Origin: Trichocoleus desertorum NBK24
GTDB lineage: Bacteria; Cyanobacteriota; Cyanobacteriia; FACHB-46
NCBI RefSeq assembly: GCF_030409055.1
Contig: NZ_CP116619.1
Location: 1,025,628 to 1,089,627, forward strand
DNA: 64,000 bases
Direction of reading: 5' to 3'
Program-made: the position numbers and the translations under genes
Part shown: piece after piece, positions 9,851 to 18,883 of the stretch
Layout of the letters: the number at the start of each line of letters is the position of its first letter
Position numbering within the stretch: position 1 is the first letter of the stretch
Notes under the pieces: generated by a model
Database searches by the model: none
What the model was told of the DNA's origin: nothing
Seen by the model: only the letters and a program-made list of their open reading frames with translations

Positions 9851-10745
9851 GATCCATTATTCCTGGCAACACCCTGACAGAGAGAGGTAAGAAACTGGCT
9901 TAACTCCCCCGCTCAATGGACAGTTTCAAACCGACCTAAAACATAAATCTATAAAAGATTCGTAACTTCAATCTCAAGCTCTCAATCACCAAAGCAATAG
10001 AAGAAAACACGACTTACTTGAAGTTTTTTCTCGACTTTTTAGCACTTTTCCCAACAGCTATGGAAGCAATTGTTATTTCTTTAATTAGGGTTTACAGCTA
10101 AAGAAAACAACAATATCAACTATCTAAAGTTGGATCTAAGGCTTAAGGCTATGCAAGTTAGATCTTTTAGGTTTTCAATCCATCTCATTTATCAAAGCCA
10201 GGTTGAGACACTTATCAACTTTCAATATTGTCAAAATATCGGAATGTAGAGTTCTTGTAAAAGGGGGTGATAACCCCTACTTCAGGTTGATTGAATTTAA
10301 CAAGAAGCCTACCTCACAAGTACGTGTAGGCAAGGATTATGGAGAGCTAAACTCCGAAATTAATCGTGTTCTATAACCTTAATCAGGTCTAAAAAAGATA
10401 TGCACTTTTTAGCTATCAAGTGAAATTACGGAGACTCAGTAATAACTCTGACCAAGAAAAACCTTTACCAAAAATACTGCCGTACAAATGCTGAAAAGCA
10501 GCAATTTTAGCGATCGCAACGATTTCAAGAATAATAATGGGTCGAAAGAACAGTTATCTCAAGTCAACGATCTAAATCACATTTAAAACCTATTCAGATC
10601 ACAAATAACTTAAAGACAAGAATTAAAGAAGTTTTCACTTAACTAGAAATATACAAACCGCTTTACAAAACTTAAAACAATACTGAGTTTTATCCTAGCG
10701 ATCGCCGTTAGCTAAGCTTCGTTTTGCACTTTTAGCGACTAAACT
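9851..10745. other. AT-rich intergenic region, 895 bp, with two hairpins
   Basis: This is the longest gene-free stretch. It is visibly AT-rich with no frame of note. Two hairpins sit close together: GGGGT-gata-ACCCC at 10264-10277, and a stem GCCTAC/GTAGGC at 10307-10331 with inner CAC/GTG pairing. A small RNA or long 5' leader of the divergently placed caspase gene is possible, but no promoter or terminator was identified. Confidence 0.35.
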
Positions 10746-11381
10746 TCAGCGGCTAAAACTGATGTCATCCACTGTAAGATGACCCCCAAAGGCATAAAAG
10801 ACAACTCGGTGAATATTGTTAGCGCTTACGAACAGCTCAGCATTGGGAGGAATCCTCGCGTGAGAATTAGCCAGGTTGGCTGTTGCTAGTTCAACTTCGG
10901 CAATTAATTGATTGTTGTAGTCGTAGGCTGACAAGACCGTGCGGCGAGAACTCGTAACGAACCCACCCACCGCAGACATAGGATGCAGAAATCTAGCTTC
11001 TATCACACCGGGCTTGGGGGCTCCCATTAAAACATTTCTGCCAGAGCGGGGTGGAAAGGCAGGATTCGAGGGATGTAGCGCGATCGCATTCTCAAAAACC
11101 ACCCCATATCTCTGAAATTGACGGTTGACTACTTCAAAGCAAGCTAAATCTTCTAAATCAAGCTGTACCTGGGATGGCTGAGCTACTGCCAAACTCGACT
11201 CAGACCAAGGCTGAATCGGCAGAGCGACTGTCACGGGCGATCGCTCTAATAGTTCTGGCACCAAGATTTCTGGTGCCGACCGCTCTGGCACCGAACCCGT
11301 TGCTGTTAGGTCAACCGGAGATGATTGATACTTTTTACAGGGGCTACTGTTATGAGTTTGGAAACCAAATGATTCTGCCAT
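10746..11381 (-). CDS. Hypothetical protein with a beta-rich, carbohydrate-binding-like C-terminal domain
   Basis: A 211-residue protein starting at an ATG preceded by AGAGG four bases upstream. There is no signal peptide or membrane segment. The N-terminal ~75 residues are low-complexity and Ser/Pro-rich. The remainder looks like a beta-sandwich: short hydrophobic strands, and a closing FYAFGGHLTVDDISF that resembles the end of PEP-CTERM/choice-of-anchor ectodomains, but without any anchor. I do not recognise a named family. It is isolated between two gene-poor stretches, and nothing in the context points to a function. Confidence 0.6.
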   Translation of the reverse strand: MAESFGFQTHNSSPCKKYQSSPVDLTATGSVPERSAPEILVPELLERSPVTVALPIQPWSESSLAVAQPSQVQLDLEDLACFEVVNRQFQRYGVVFENAIALHPSNPAFPPRSGRNVLMGAPKPGVIEARFLHPMSAVGGFVTSSRRTVLSAYDYNNQLIAEVELATANLANSHARIPPNAELFVSANNIHRVVFYAFGGHLTVDDISFSR

Positions 11382-11989
11382 AACACCTCTTGGCGTGCCT
11401 GATGTATCGTGGCTGGGTAATGCATGCTGTGCAAGGTCGAAGCAAGACCTGCTTCAAGCCGCCTCTCTATATAAGGGGGCGAGAATAAAGATCCTGGGAC
11501 GGTAGTAGACACCCTGCCCCAACTTCTCAAAAAATTTTTTATCTGACTTCACTCGAATGGGTAAACCTACAGGTTTCTAGCATTCTTTAAGTTTTAGTGA
11601 GGCCAAGGCTGCTTCGATCGCAACCGTTTCTCAGAGATGAGTCTTAGGTCAGTGATTTCAAGACCCCCTGCTTATGCCTCATTGGGGTCAATCAACTATA
11701 CCTAGGTCTTTTCACTCCGTAACACACCCTGATTCAAACCTGAAAGCACCCTTATTAAGAAAGGTAACGCAATATTCTCAGAAAGGCGAGAGATTCAACT
11801 GGATCAAGATTTTTACATCTTTTAATTTCCCTGGTTTTTCAATGGTTAGATGTTTCCTACAGTACAGTTCCACTGCGCCGATAGGTTATGGCTATTTAGG
11901 CTGAGATTTGCTCAAATATAAACAAACTTTGTCAACACTTGACAAAATCTTCATATCTACACCAGCTCTAGGACGAGGTTGACCGAGTT
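11382..11989. other. Intergenic, 608 bp, no supported gene
   Basis: This separates divergent genes, so both promoters should lie here. A 76-codon frame at 11674-11904 has no recognisable features and is treated as chance. No hairpin terminator or known RNA motif was recognised. Confidence 0.4.
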
Positions 11990-12895
11990 ATGTTTCTACC
12001 ACCTGGCTTTCGCCAACATTCCATCCTGACCAGGTTAGGCAGAATGGTTTACTACACTGCCACCGCCGAGCCTTGGGTTACTGGCAAGACAGAACCCTCT
12101 AGCGATCGCGAAACCTTAGTGTTTCTACATGGGTTCGGGGGTGGTTCTTCCGCCTATGAATGGTCCAAAGTCTACCCAGCCTTTGCTAGCGACTACCGGA
12201 TTCTGGCTCCCGACTTAATTGGCTGGGGTCGCTCTGAGCACCCTGAACGCAACTATCAAATTGACGACTACCTCACGACCATTACGGAGTTTTTGGAGCA
12301 AACCTGTTCTGGACCGACGACTGTGATTGCTTCGTCACTCACCGCAGCTTTCACAATTCGAGTGGCGATCGCTCGTCCAGAACTGTTCAAGTCTCTGATT
12401 TTGACGACCCCTGCGGGTCTCTCCGACTTTGGTGAAGACTACACCCGCAGCTTTTTTGCCCAACTGGTTAGCACTCCCATCGTCGATCGTCTCCTTTACA
12501 GTGCTGGAGTTGCTACAACTGGTGGCATTCGTAGCTTTCTGGAGCAACGCCAATTTGCCCGTCCGGAGCGTGTGTACTCAGAAATTGTTACTGCTTACCT
12601 AGAATCTGCGACCCAACCGAATGCTGAATATGCAGCACTGGCTTTTGTCCGGGGCGACTTGTGTTTTGATCTATCCCAGTACATCACTCAACTGACCGTT
12701 CCCACCGCAATTATTTGGGGTCGGCAGTCTCAGTTTACTGGGCCAGAAATTGGTCGCCGCTTAGCAGACCTGAATCCTCAAGCCATTCGAGTCTTCAAGC
12801 AGCTAGATGAGGTGGGCTTAACACCACAACTAGAGCTACCTGGCGTTACGGTTGGGTTGATTCGGCAGTTTCTCCAAGACCCCAGGCTTAAATAG
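11990..12895 (+). CDS. Alpha/beta-hydrolase fold protein, catalytic triad apparently lost
   Basis: A 301-residue alpha/beta-hydrolase-fold protein. The oxyanion region LVFLHGFGGG (43-52) and APDLIGWGRSEHP (73-85) are typical. The nucleophile elbow reads IASSLTA (113-119), so Ser116 is retained but both flanking glycines of GxSxG are changed. Where the acid normally follows IIWG, the sequence is RQSQF. In the C-terminal GHxPxxExP motif the His is Leu277 (EVGLTPQLELP). The fold is clear, but hydrolase activity is doubtful; it may be a binding protein or use other residues. Its stop codon directly abuts the stop of the convergent DUF4330 gene at 12896. Confidence 0.8.
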   Translation: MFLPPGFRQHSILTRLGRMVYYTATAEPWVTGKTEPSSDRETLVFLHGFGGGSSAYEWSKVYPAFASDYRILAPDLIGWGRSEHPERNYQIDDYLTTITEFLEQTCSGPTTVIASSLTAAFTIRVAIARPELFKSLILTTPAGLSDFGEDYTRSFFAQLVSTPIVDRLLYSAGVATTGGIRSFLEQRQFARPERVYSEIVTAYLESATQPNAEYAALAFVRGDLCFDLSQYITQLTVPTAIIWGRQSQFTGPEIGRRLADLNPQAIRVFKQLDEVGLTPQLELPGVTVGLIRQFLQDPRLK

Positions 12896-13426
12896 CTAGT
12901 TATTGTTCAGTCTGATGTCAACCACGCTGGCATTGAAGTCGTACAAAGTACCTTGTAGCTGGACAACACTGCCAATCTTGATCTTGCTGTTCCCTAAAAC
13001 AGGACCATCCTCGTTAATTTGGGCTCTACCACCCACCGTAATCAGCAAATCGGTGCTGTAAGACATCTCTGAGCGAGGATCGGGGATCACTTTAACCGAG
13101 CCGTCTGGTTGGGTAATGAGAACATTGCGAGGTAACACCTGAACCGACTTGAGATCCACTTCACCATAAGGCTGATTGCGGATTACAAGGCTGGTCTTCT
13201 TGGCACTTTGAAAGTCTTGAATAAATCTTTGGGGATTGCTGACACTCAAGCCTTTGGCAATAAGGTCAACCTCAATCGGCTTCGTTGCGTTATTGATCTG
13301 AGCCACGCTTCCGGTACCGGGAACCAAAAAGATGCCAATGACCACCAGCAAGATCACGAGAGCGGCACCCACATCGAGAATGCTAACTTTGCCGAATAAA
13401 CGACCTTGAGAGTCCAAAATAGCCAT
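12896..13426 (-). CDS. DUF4330 family membrane protein
   Basis: A 176-residue protein with a short cytoplasmic start, one membrane helix (about 17-36, VSILDVGAALVILLVVIGIFL) and a beta-rich extracytoplasmic domain. The opening MAILDSQGRLFGKVSILDV and the overall length match the cyanobacterial DUF4330 family, which has no established function. The domain may face the periplasm or lumen. It is convergent with the hydrolase-like gene, with zero bases between the two stops, so the transcripts must overlap. Confidence 0.8.
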   Translation of the reverse strand: MAILDSQGRLFGKVSILDVGAALVILLVVIGIFLVPGTGSVAQINNATKPIEVDLIAKGLSVSNPQRFIQDFQSAKKTSLVIRNQPYGEVDLKSVQVLPRNVLITQPDGSVKVIPDPRSEMSYSTDLLITVGGRAQINEDGPVLGNSKIKIGSVVQLQGTLYDFNASVVDIRLNNN

Positions 13427-13891
13427 GCTTACCTTGCTGATATCGGAGAAACAAATGAAAGAAATGACTGGGAATTGGCTCTAACAATTCCACGGGAAGC
13501 TGCCGCAACTCTGTGTCAGATTACCATAACTTGCAGGCCAAGAATTTATGCACCTGAAACGGTTGAGTTGGCTGAACAAGCCGTGATTTTGAGTTGGGAG
13601 CACAGCGGTTTAGCTAGATTCCCGGCTGTAGCTCAAGCAATGAAATTTGTTGTCTTGTCCACTGCAACTTTGAGCCTTAAATCTACGTCTAGAATCCCTG
13701 GGAAGGGGCGAACTCGCCTCAGTCTCTTATTGTTTAGCATTTGTGGATTGCGGCAACATCTCAGCGTCTTAACCGACAGAATGTTGAACTAAATCCCAGC
13801 CATTATAAGGCTCTCAGACTAGGTCTGATATTTCGAGTTCCCTTAAAATTCAGCTTTTTTCTATCCTCCTCACATATCTATTGATCTGACC
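13427..13891. other. Intergenic, 465 bp, divergent promoter region
   Basis: This lies between the starts of the DUF4330 gene and the M48 protease gene. A 128-codon frame (13406-13792) overlaps the DUF4330 start and has no family features, so it is treated as spurious. No operator or RNA was recognised. Confidence 0.4.
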
Positions 13892-14797
13892 ATGCTCAAC
13901 CGCTTTTCTCTTCCCGCTCGACGCTCTGTTCGCCGCTGGCTTTATCCTTTCATTTCCTTTGCGATCGCCCTAGGGCTAGTTGTGGGTTCTCCCAGTCCGA
14001 GTCCTGCTCTACCTTGGGCGGACTTAATTTTCCGAGGCGTGCAAATTATTCAGCTCTCCAAGATCTCTGATCGCGAAGAGGTGGCTATTGGTCGCCAAAT
14101 CAATCAGCAGTTAGTGAATAGCGAGTTTCGGCTCTATCGCAATCGAGCTATTAACGAATATGTCGATCAAATTGGTCAGCGATTAGTAGCTAAGAGCGAG
14201 CGTCCTCAGATCCGTTACATCTTTCAAGTGGTGGAGGATGACCGGGTCAATGCCTTTGCCACGGCAGGCGGATACGTTTATGTCACCACAGGTTTGATGA
14301 GAACCGCAGATAATGAAGCCCAGCTAGCCAGCGTCTTGGGTCATGAAGCGGGACATATCGAAGGTCGTCACCTCTTACAACAAATGCGGCAAACGGCGAT
14401 CGCTCGTGGTGTAGCGACAGCAGCGGGACTCGATCGTAGTACCTTAGCCGCGATCGGTGTCGAACTCGCTCTCAAGCGTCCCAACAGCCGCCAAGATGAG
14501 TTTGAGGCTGACGAAAGAGGTCTACGGATTTTAAGTAGAGCAGGCTACGCCCCATCTGCGATGGTCGCCTTTATGGAGAAACTCCTCCGAGGCGGATCGC
14601 TTCCTACCTTTTTGAGCACTCACCCCAACACGAAAGACCGGATTGAGGCACTCAAGCGCAGCATTAACACGACCAATACCACCACAAGCACTACCACCAG
14701 CAATACCAGTAACACTGGCAGCACTATCAGCTCTAGCAATGGCTTAGATAATGCGGCATACAAAGCCAAGATCCAGCCTCTGCTCAGTCGCTCTTGA
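13892..14797 (+). CDS. M48 family zinc metalloprotease, exported
   Basis: A 301-residue M48 peptidase. A signal peptide (basic start, hydrophobic core about 17-33, then SPSPAL) indicates export. The zinc site HEAGH is at 151-155, and the third ligand is probably Glu203 in the EFEAD motif. The preceding NAFATAGGYVYV (120-131) is the family strand. After the catalytic domain, from about 253, comes a Thr/Asn/Ser-rich linker (repeated NTTTS) and a short helical end. This resembles BepA/Oma1-like quality-control proteases in composition but lacks their TPR region. It probably degrades misfolded envelope proteins. Confidence 0.9.
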   Translation: MLNRFSLPARRSVRRWLYPFISFAIALGLVVGSPSPSPALPWADLIFRGVQIIQLSKISDREEVAIGRQINQQLVNSEFRLYRNRAINEYVDQIGQRLVAKSERPQIRYIFQVVEDDRVNAFATAGGYVYVTTGLMRTADNEAQLASVLGHEAGHIEGRHLLQQMRQTAIARGVATAAGLDRSTLAAIGVELALKRPNSRQDEFEADERGLRILSRAGYAPSAMVAFMEKLLRGGSLPTFLSTHPNTKDRIEALKRSINTTNTTTSTTTSNTSNTGSTISSSNGLDNAAYKAKIQPLLSRS

Positions 14798-14878
14798 ATC
14801 TGGCACCCCTTCCCTTCAAAAGAAGGTAGGGTGGTTTCAAAGTGGACAGAGAAAAATCTTGAATAGGATTTGGCTCCC

Positions 14879-14980
14879 TGCCCTGCCCCCTAAATCCCCC
14901 AATACTGGGGGACTTTGAACAGGTTCCCCCCCAAGTTTGGGGGGCTAGGGGGGCTGGTTCCTTTTGAAGGGGGGTTAAGT
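14879..14980. repeat. G/C-tract hairpin repeats between convergent genes
   Basis: Two stem-loops occur in succession: CCCCC-aatact-GGGGG at 14896-14911 and CCCCCCC-aagttt-GGGGGG at 14926-14944, followed by further G-runs. They contain the CCCCCTAAATCCCCC word common as a dispersed intergenic repeat in cyanobacterial genomes. Placed between two convergent genes, they may act as a bidirectional transcript end. Confidence 0.6.
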
Positions 14981-14997
14981 TTCTAGAATCTACATTT

Positions 14998-15756
14998 TTA
15001 AGAACGCAGCATTTGGTGGCGGGCAATAATTTGGGAAGGCTCCACTTGGGTAATGGCTTCATCCAAGGGCATTGTTCTCACTTCTGGTTGCCAGACATTG
15101 ACTTGATAAACCCGACGATTGGTAATATCGACCCCAGTAAGCCAGCCGCTCTTTTGGTGATAGGCTCCCGTGTCAATATCTAACCATCCTCTCCCTTGAG
15201 CTAGTGCTCCAGGAGACACCCCTGGCAATGTGAAGGTAATTGTGTGCCCCGTCACAATTAATTTATCTGAGAAATAAGGCTTATGAATGCTGTGAAATTC
15301 TTCTCGAATCCAGCAAAATTCATGAGAGGTTTGGTCTGCGAGGGGCAACTCCGGATGTACACCCGCATGCACCAACCAAATATCTCCTAAATCCATGTAC
15401 ATGGGCAGAGTCTTGATCCACTCCAAGTGCTCTGCTAGTAAATCCATGTTCTTGTAGCTAGCCACCGTCGCTTGGCCGCCGCTATAGAGCCAAGCCTGTA
15501 AGCCTGGACCAAACGCTCGTCCCTTCGGGAAAGCATCAATCATCAGTTGCTCATGATTTCCCAGCAGGCAGTAGTAGTCGCTTTTCTGCACAAAGTCAAC
15601 CACTTGGGCGCTGCGTGGACCTCGATCGATTAGGTCGCCCAAAAAATAAACTTGGTCATCTTCATCAGGAGCGATCGCCTCCAGCAAAGTCATCAAGCCA
15701 TCATAATGACCATGCACATCCCCGATGAAAATGCGGCGGCGGGTAGATTCGCTCAT
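14998..15756 (-). CDS. PPP-type metallophosphoesterase (serine/threonine phosphatase 1-like)
   Basis: A 252-residue calcineurin-like phosphoesterase. The three PPP signatures are present in order: GDVHGHYDGL (12-21), GDLIDRGPRS and GNHEQL, which supply the two-metal centre. Later metal-ligand His residues are in VHAGVHPE and TGHT. The size and motifs match bacterial/cyanobacterial PPP phosphatases of the PrpA/ApaH-like group. It probably dephosphorylates phosphoproteins or small phosphoesters in the cytoplasm; the sequence does not decide between them. The gene ends just after a G/C-tract repeat that separates it from the M48 gene. Confidence 0.88.
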   Translation of the reverse strand: MSESTRRRIFIGDVHGHYDGLMTLLEAIAPDEDDQVYFLGDLIDRGPRSAQVVDFVQKSDYYCLLGNHEQLMIDAFPKGRAFGPGLQAWLYSGGQATVASYKNMDLLAEHLEWIKTLPMYMDLGDIWLVHAGVHPELPLADQTSHEFCWIREEFHSIHKPYFSDKLIVTGHTITFTLPGVSPGALAQGRGWLDIDTGAYHQKSGWLTGVDITNRRVYQVNVWQPEVRTMPLDEAITQVEPSQIIARHQMLRS

Positions 15757-15929
15757 CCAGTCCTCTCAATGCAAACAATTCAGCAAGGCTTCAGAGCTAG
15801 CCTAGATAGCTTCTACTTGCCAGTAAAGAGGAGCTATGGGAAGCACTGAACTCTTCATATAGTATGCCCTGACTCCTCTTGGCGATCGCACCGTGATGGT
15901 GCTCAAAAGTACCCTTTCTCATGCCCATG

Positions 15930-16643
15930 CTACTGGGTTAAAGCCTTCAGAAATCGCTGAAGCTCAGTCATAAAGCTGGTTTTAGGAGCAGTTGCAGGAG
16001 ATTCAGAATTTCCAGCGGATTGTCCCAAAAGGCGATCGATTTCGTCGCCAGCGGGCTTAGTCGTAACTTCAGCTACTAGTTTGTAGTCATCTTCAAGTTC
16101 TTGCCAGACCTGCCAAGGGCCGGGGTAGCAGCGCAGCAAAGCGCCGTTTTCTAAAGGACGCAGATAATAACAAGTCTCGAACGTGCTGAGGAACCGCGTG
16201 CGTAACTGCCGCCCTGCGTAGCCTAAGCCCACTGTAGCGATATCTTCTAGAACCGGATTTAAGAGAATAAAGGGACGCTCTCCTGCTTCGTCGGCCATTT
16301 TTTGCACATCGCCGACTTCTACAGAAGTGGGGGCAACCACCAGAAAGGCGCGGTCTTCTGGCAGCATCTTGCCCTTAAGCTCACCAATGCCTCGAATCTC
16401 AAAGGGTTTTTCTCCCCAGTCTCGTCGAGCCAAAGCAGCAGCTCCAGCATCAGGAAAGAAGACTTTGAAATTGGCACCCAAATCTTCAAAAATACTCAAA
16501 AACTGCTCGGCGATCGGCATGGGTTTGAGTTCAGGAAAATTGAGTTCCACCTGGATGCGACAAACTCCAGCTTCTAGAGCTGCCTGAGTTGCGACTTTGG
16601 CTTGCTCGATCGCGTCTTCAAGGGTTTTGGGAAGTTCAGCCAT
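15930..16643 (-). CDS. DUF1995 family protein (LPA3-like)
   Basis: A 237-residue protein matching the DUF1995 family of cyanobacteria and chloroplasts. The N-terminal helix (LEDAIEQAKVATQAALEAG) leads to VELNFPEL and a P-loop-like sheet region including AFLVVAPTSVEVGDVQ and FILLNPVLED. The C-terminal strand block YYLRPLENGALLRCYPGPWQVW is characteristic. The plant relative LPA3 is associated with photosystem II assembly; a similar role here is inference. It lies 54 bp downstream of the cysteine desulfurase gene on the same strand, so the two may be co-transcribed. Confidence 0.82.
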   Translation of the reverse strand: MAELPKTLEDAIEQAKVATQAALEAGVCRIQVELNFPELKPMPIAEQFLSIFEDLGANFKVFFPDAGAAALARRDWGEKPFEIRGIGELKGKMLPEDRAFLVVAPTSVEVGDVQKMADEAGERPFILLNPVLEDIATVGLGYAGRQLRTRFLSTFETCYYLRPLENGALLRCYPGPWQVWQELEDDYKLVAEVTTKPAGDEIDRLLGQSAGNSESPATAPKTSFMTELQRFLKALTQ

Positions 16644-16697
16644 TGCTAATCAAATTTCTGAGGGCCTATGGGATGGGAGGCAAAGGTAACTAGCCAG

Positions 16698-17867
16698 TTA
16701 TGCGCGGCTCCCCACTAATTGTACGGGCATGAGTCGCTCTAAAACCTGCTGAAACACGGTTGCAGTCCAATCAATATCTGCTGCGGTGGTGTCTCGGCCT
16801 AAAGTGAAACGGATACCCCCTTTTGCCAAGCGATCGCTATACCCCATTGCCAGCAAAATCGGACTAGGAGCAGTTTTGCCGCTATGACAGGCAGAGCCAG
16901 CACTAATGGCAATACCCGCTAAATTCATTTGACGCACTAGGGTCTTGCCGTTCAAGGTTTCGCCATCGCTGCCTTGCAGACAAACGCTCACATGGTGCGG
17001 CAAACGATTCCAACGATCGCCCGTGACAGTCACGCCTGGAATGGCAAGTAGTTGATCAAATAAGCGATCGCGCAGTCGGATTAAGCGGGGCGTTTCGGTA
17101 GCGAGTTCCGTGATCGCCAGTTCTGCCGCAATGCCAAACCCCGCGATCGCTGGCACGGCTTGAGTCCCTGAACGTAGCTTAAATTCCTGGCCCCCGCCTC
17201 CCATCAGCGGCACTAGCTCCACCCCAGGACGAACATACAAAGCTCCAGCTCCTTGAGGGCCATAGAGTTTGTGGCTAGACAACGAAAGCAAATCTACCGG
17301 AAGCTGCTGCACATCTAACTGCAAGCGACCTGCAACCTGTACTGCATCGGTATGAAACAACGCGCCATGATTGCGAGCAATTTCGCCTAACAACTGAATC
17401 GGCTGTAAGGTACCGATCTCACTCTGCCCATAAATAATTGAAACCAGGATGGTATTACTTTTCAAGGCATTGCGTAAGTCCTGAGGATTCACGCGCCCTT
17501 GGGTATCTACAAGTAAGCGAGTGACTTCCCACCCCCACTGCTCTAGCAAGCGCACAGGTTCCGCGATCGCCGAATGTTCCACACTAGAAATAATCAGATG
17601 TTGAGGTTTGGTATATTGCCGCGCCACTCCCAGAATTGCCAAGTTATCCGATTCGGTGCCGCCCGACGTAAATACGATCGCCTCAGGCGGAGCATTCACC
17701 AAGCTAGCAACCTGAATCCGGGCGCGTTCTACCAAGGTCGCGGCTCGACTGCCCCACTCATGCAGGCTAGAAGGATTGCCCCACTGCGCTGTCAAAGCTT
17801 GCTGCATCACAGCGATCGCTTCGGTACGAGGGGGAGTTGTGGCACTGTAATCCAAGTAGATTTGCAT
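16698..17867 (-). CDS. Cysteine desulfurase, NifS/IscS type
   Basis: A 389-residue PLP-dependent enzyme that removes sulfur from cysteine for Fe-S clusters and other cofactors. The start YLDYSATTPPR is typical. His98 (SVEHSA), Asp174 (FHTDAVQ) and the PLP lysine Lys200 (SSHKLYGPQGAGALY) are present. The active-site cysteine is Cys327 in SAGSACHSG, in the short-loop setting of group I enzymes. The usual NNEIG segment reads YGQSEIG (146-152). It is followed on the same strand by the DUF1995 gene. Whether it serves general or specialised Fe-S assembly is not clear, because no iscU or suf genes are nearby. Confidence 0.92.
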   Translation of the reverse strand: MQIYLDYSATTPPRTEAIAVMQQALTAQWGNPSSLHEWGSRAATLVERARIQVASLVNAPPEAIVFTSGGTESDNLAILGVARQYTKPQHLIISSVEHSAIAEPVRLLEQWGWEVTRLLVDTQGRVNPQDLRNALKSNTILVSIIYGQSEIGTLQPIQLLGEIARNHGALFHTDAVQVAGRLQLDVQQLPVDLLSLSSHKLYGPQGAGALYVRPGVELVPLMGGGGQEFKLRSGTQAVPAIAGFGIAAELAITELATETPRLIRLRDRLFDQLLAIPGVTVTGDRWNRLPHHVSVCLQGSDGETLNGKTLVRQMNLAGIAISAGSACHSGKTAPSPILLAMGYSDRLAKGGIRFTLGRDTTAADIDWTATVFQQVLERLMPVQLVGSRA

Positions 17868-18148
17868 GAGTAGTCGCGTTCTAAGGCTCTAGGGAAAAGC
17901 GTTGCTTTCTTCCAGCATACCTTTCAATCCCAAGCGTACCGATTCAGTCGAGATATCCCGCCTTTGGTTTAGGAGTGAGAGTTTTTTGAAGCAATAGATT
18001 GTATCCCTAGCGACAGAAAGAATTAAAGCTAGCTGCACCTTGGGGTAGAACTAACCAGCCCAGCTTATTCACTTCTAGGCTGAGGAACTTCTAACTGTTG
18101 CTGCATAGGATGATCGCAAGTCTCAGAATGAAAACGGAGCTTATTAAA

Positions 18149-18394
18149 ATGGCACAAGAACAACAACAAGAACAAAACCTACCTCAAGAAGCTCAACAAC
18201 TTCCCGAATCAGCCCAGAAAATTTTCCAAGCGGCAATGCGAAGTGCTCAGTCTGATGGTCTGTCTCAAGAGGGAGCGATGAATGTCGCTTGGACCACAGT
18301 CAAGCATGATTACGTTCAAGGCGATGACGGTAAGTGGCAACGCAAGCCCGAAGACCAACACAGATATAAGTCAACGGTCGTCAGCGGCAACTAA
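18149..18394 (+). CDS. ChaB family small protein
   Basis: I place the start at the ATG at 18149, because GGAG lies nine bases upstream and the preceding in-frame codons look non-coding; this gives 81 residues. The sequence carries the ChaB signature: LPESAQKIFQAAMRSAQSDG followed by GAMNVAWTTVKHDYVQGDDGKWQRK. The first ~17 residues are Gln/Glu-rich. ChaB was named in Escherichia coli as a putative regulator of the ChaA cation antiporter. Cyanobacterial ChaB-like proteins are small, abundant and of unclear function. A hairpin terminator follows at 18469. Confidence 0.85.
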   Translation: MAQEQQQEQNLPQEAQQLPESAQKIFQAAMRSAQSDGLSQEGAMNVAWTTVKHDYVQGDDGKWQRKPEDQHRYKSTVVSGN

Positions 18395-18468
18395 AACTAA
18401 AAAGTGTGACTCTGGAGTGGCGACGAGAAGCACAACTAAGTTCATTCCAGAATCCCAGCTTACGCTTT

Positions 18469-18501
18469 AACCCCTCACAGAACGTGCTAGGGGTTATTTT
18501 T
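18469..18501 (+). terminator. Rho-independent terminator after the chaB-like gene
   Basis: The stem AACCCCT (18469-18475) pairs with AGGGGTT (18489-18495), and ATTTTT follows. It lies 75 bases after the stop. Confidence 0.75.
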
Positions 18502-18582
18502 GGTTCTTGTCTAATTGCTGTCTGAGACTAAGCCAAGTGATTTCGAGACATTGCCACTCAAGTTGCAGGTAGGGCCAAGCTA

Positions 18583-18792
18583 ATGGAAACCAATGCGATC
18601 CTAGAAATCCGTGTACAGAACTTGCTACTAAAACTAGAAGACATGGAGCGGAGACAAGACTCTACCGTCAAAGCAATTTTTCAGCTTTATGAAGCAGTGC
18701 GCTGGTTGAATGCAGGCAATCATGAACGAGTAGCCAGTGAGCTGGAAGACGCCATTATGACGTTACAGGAAGCCGCGAAGAAACCGCATTAG
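18583..18792 (+). CDS. Small hypothetical helical protein
   Basis: A 69-residue, strongly helical and charged protein (EIRVQNLLLKLEDMERRQDS and ERVASELEDAIMTLQEA) with no membrane segment. It looks like a coiled-coil or helical-hairpin protein. The reading frame uses ordinary codons for the region, and its ATG follows AGGGCCAAGCTA, which gives a plausible though weak binding site. No family is recognised. It stands between the chaB terminator and the phospholipase-like gene. Confidence 0.55.
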   Translation: METNAILEIRVQNLLLKLEDMERRQDSTVKAIFQLYEAVRWLNAGNHERVASELEDAIMTLQEAAKKPH

Positions 18793-18883
18793 GCAAGTTT
18801 GAGCTTGGACTGGATGGTGAGGATGTCATAGGCTAGGGGCAACCTCTAGACATGCCTTCTTTATTGCTGTCAGGAGCGCTATT

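Noticed and set aside
13406-13792. A 128-codon plus-strand frame
   Set aside because: It overlaps the start of the DUF4330 gene and shows no domain, signal or family feature; it lies in the divergent promoter region.
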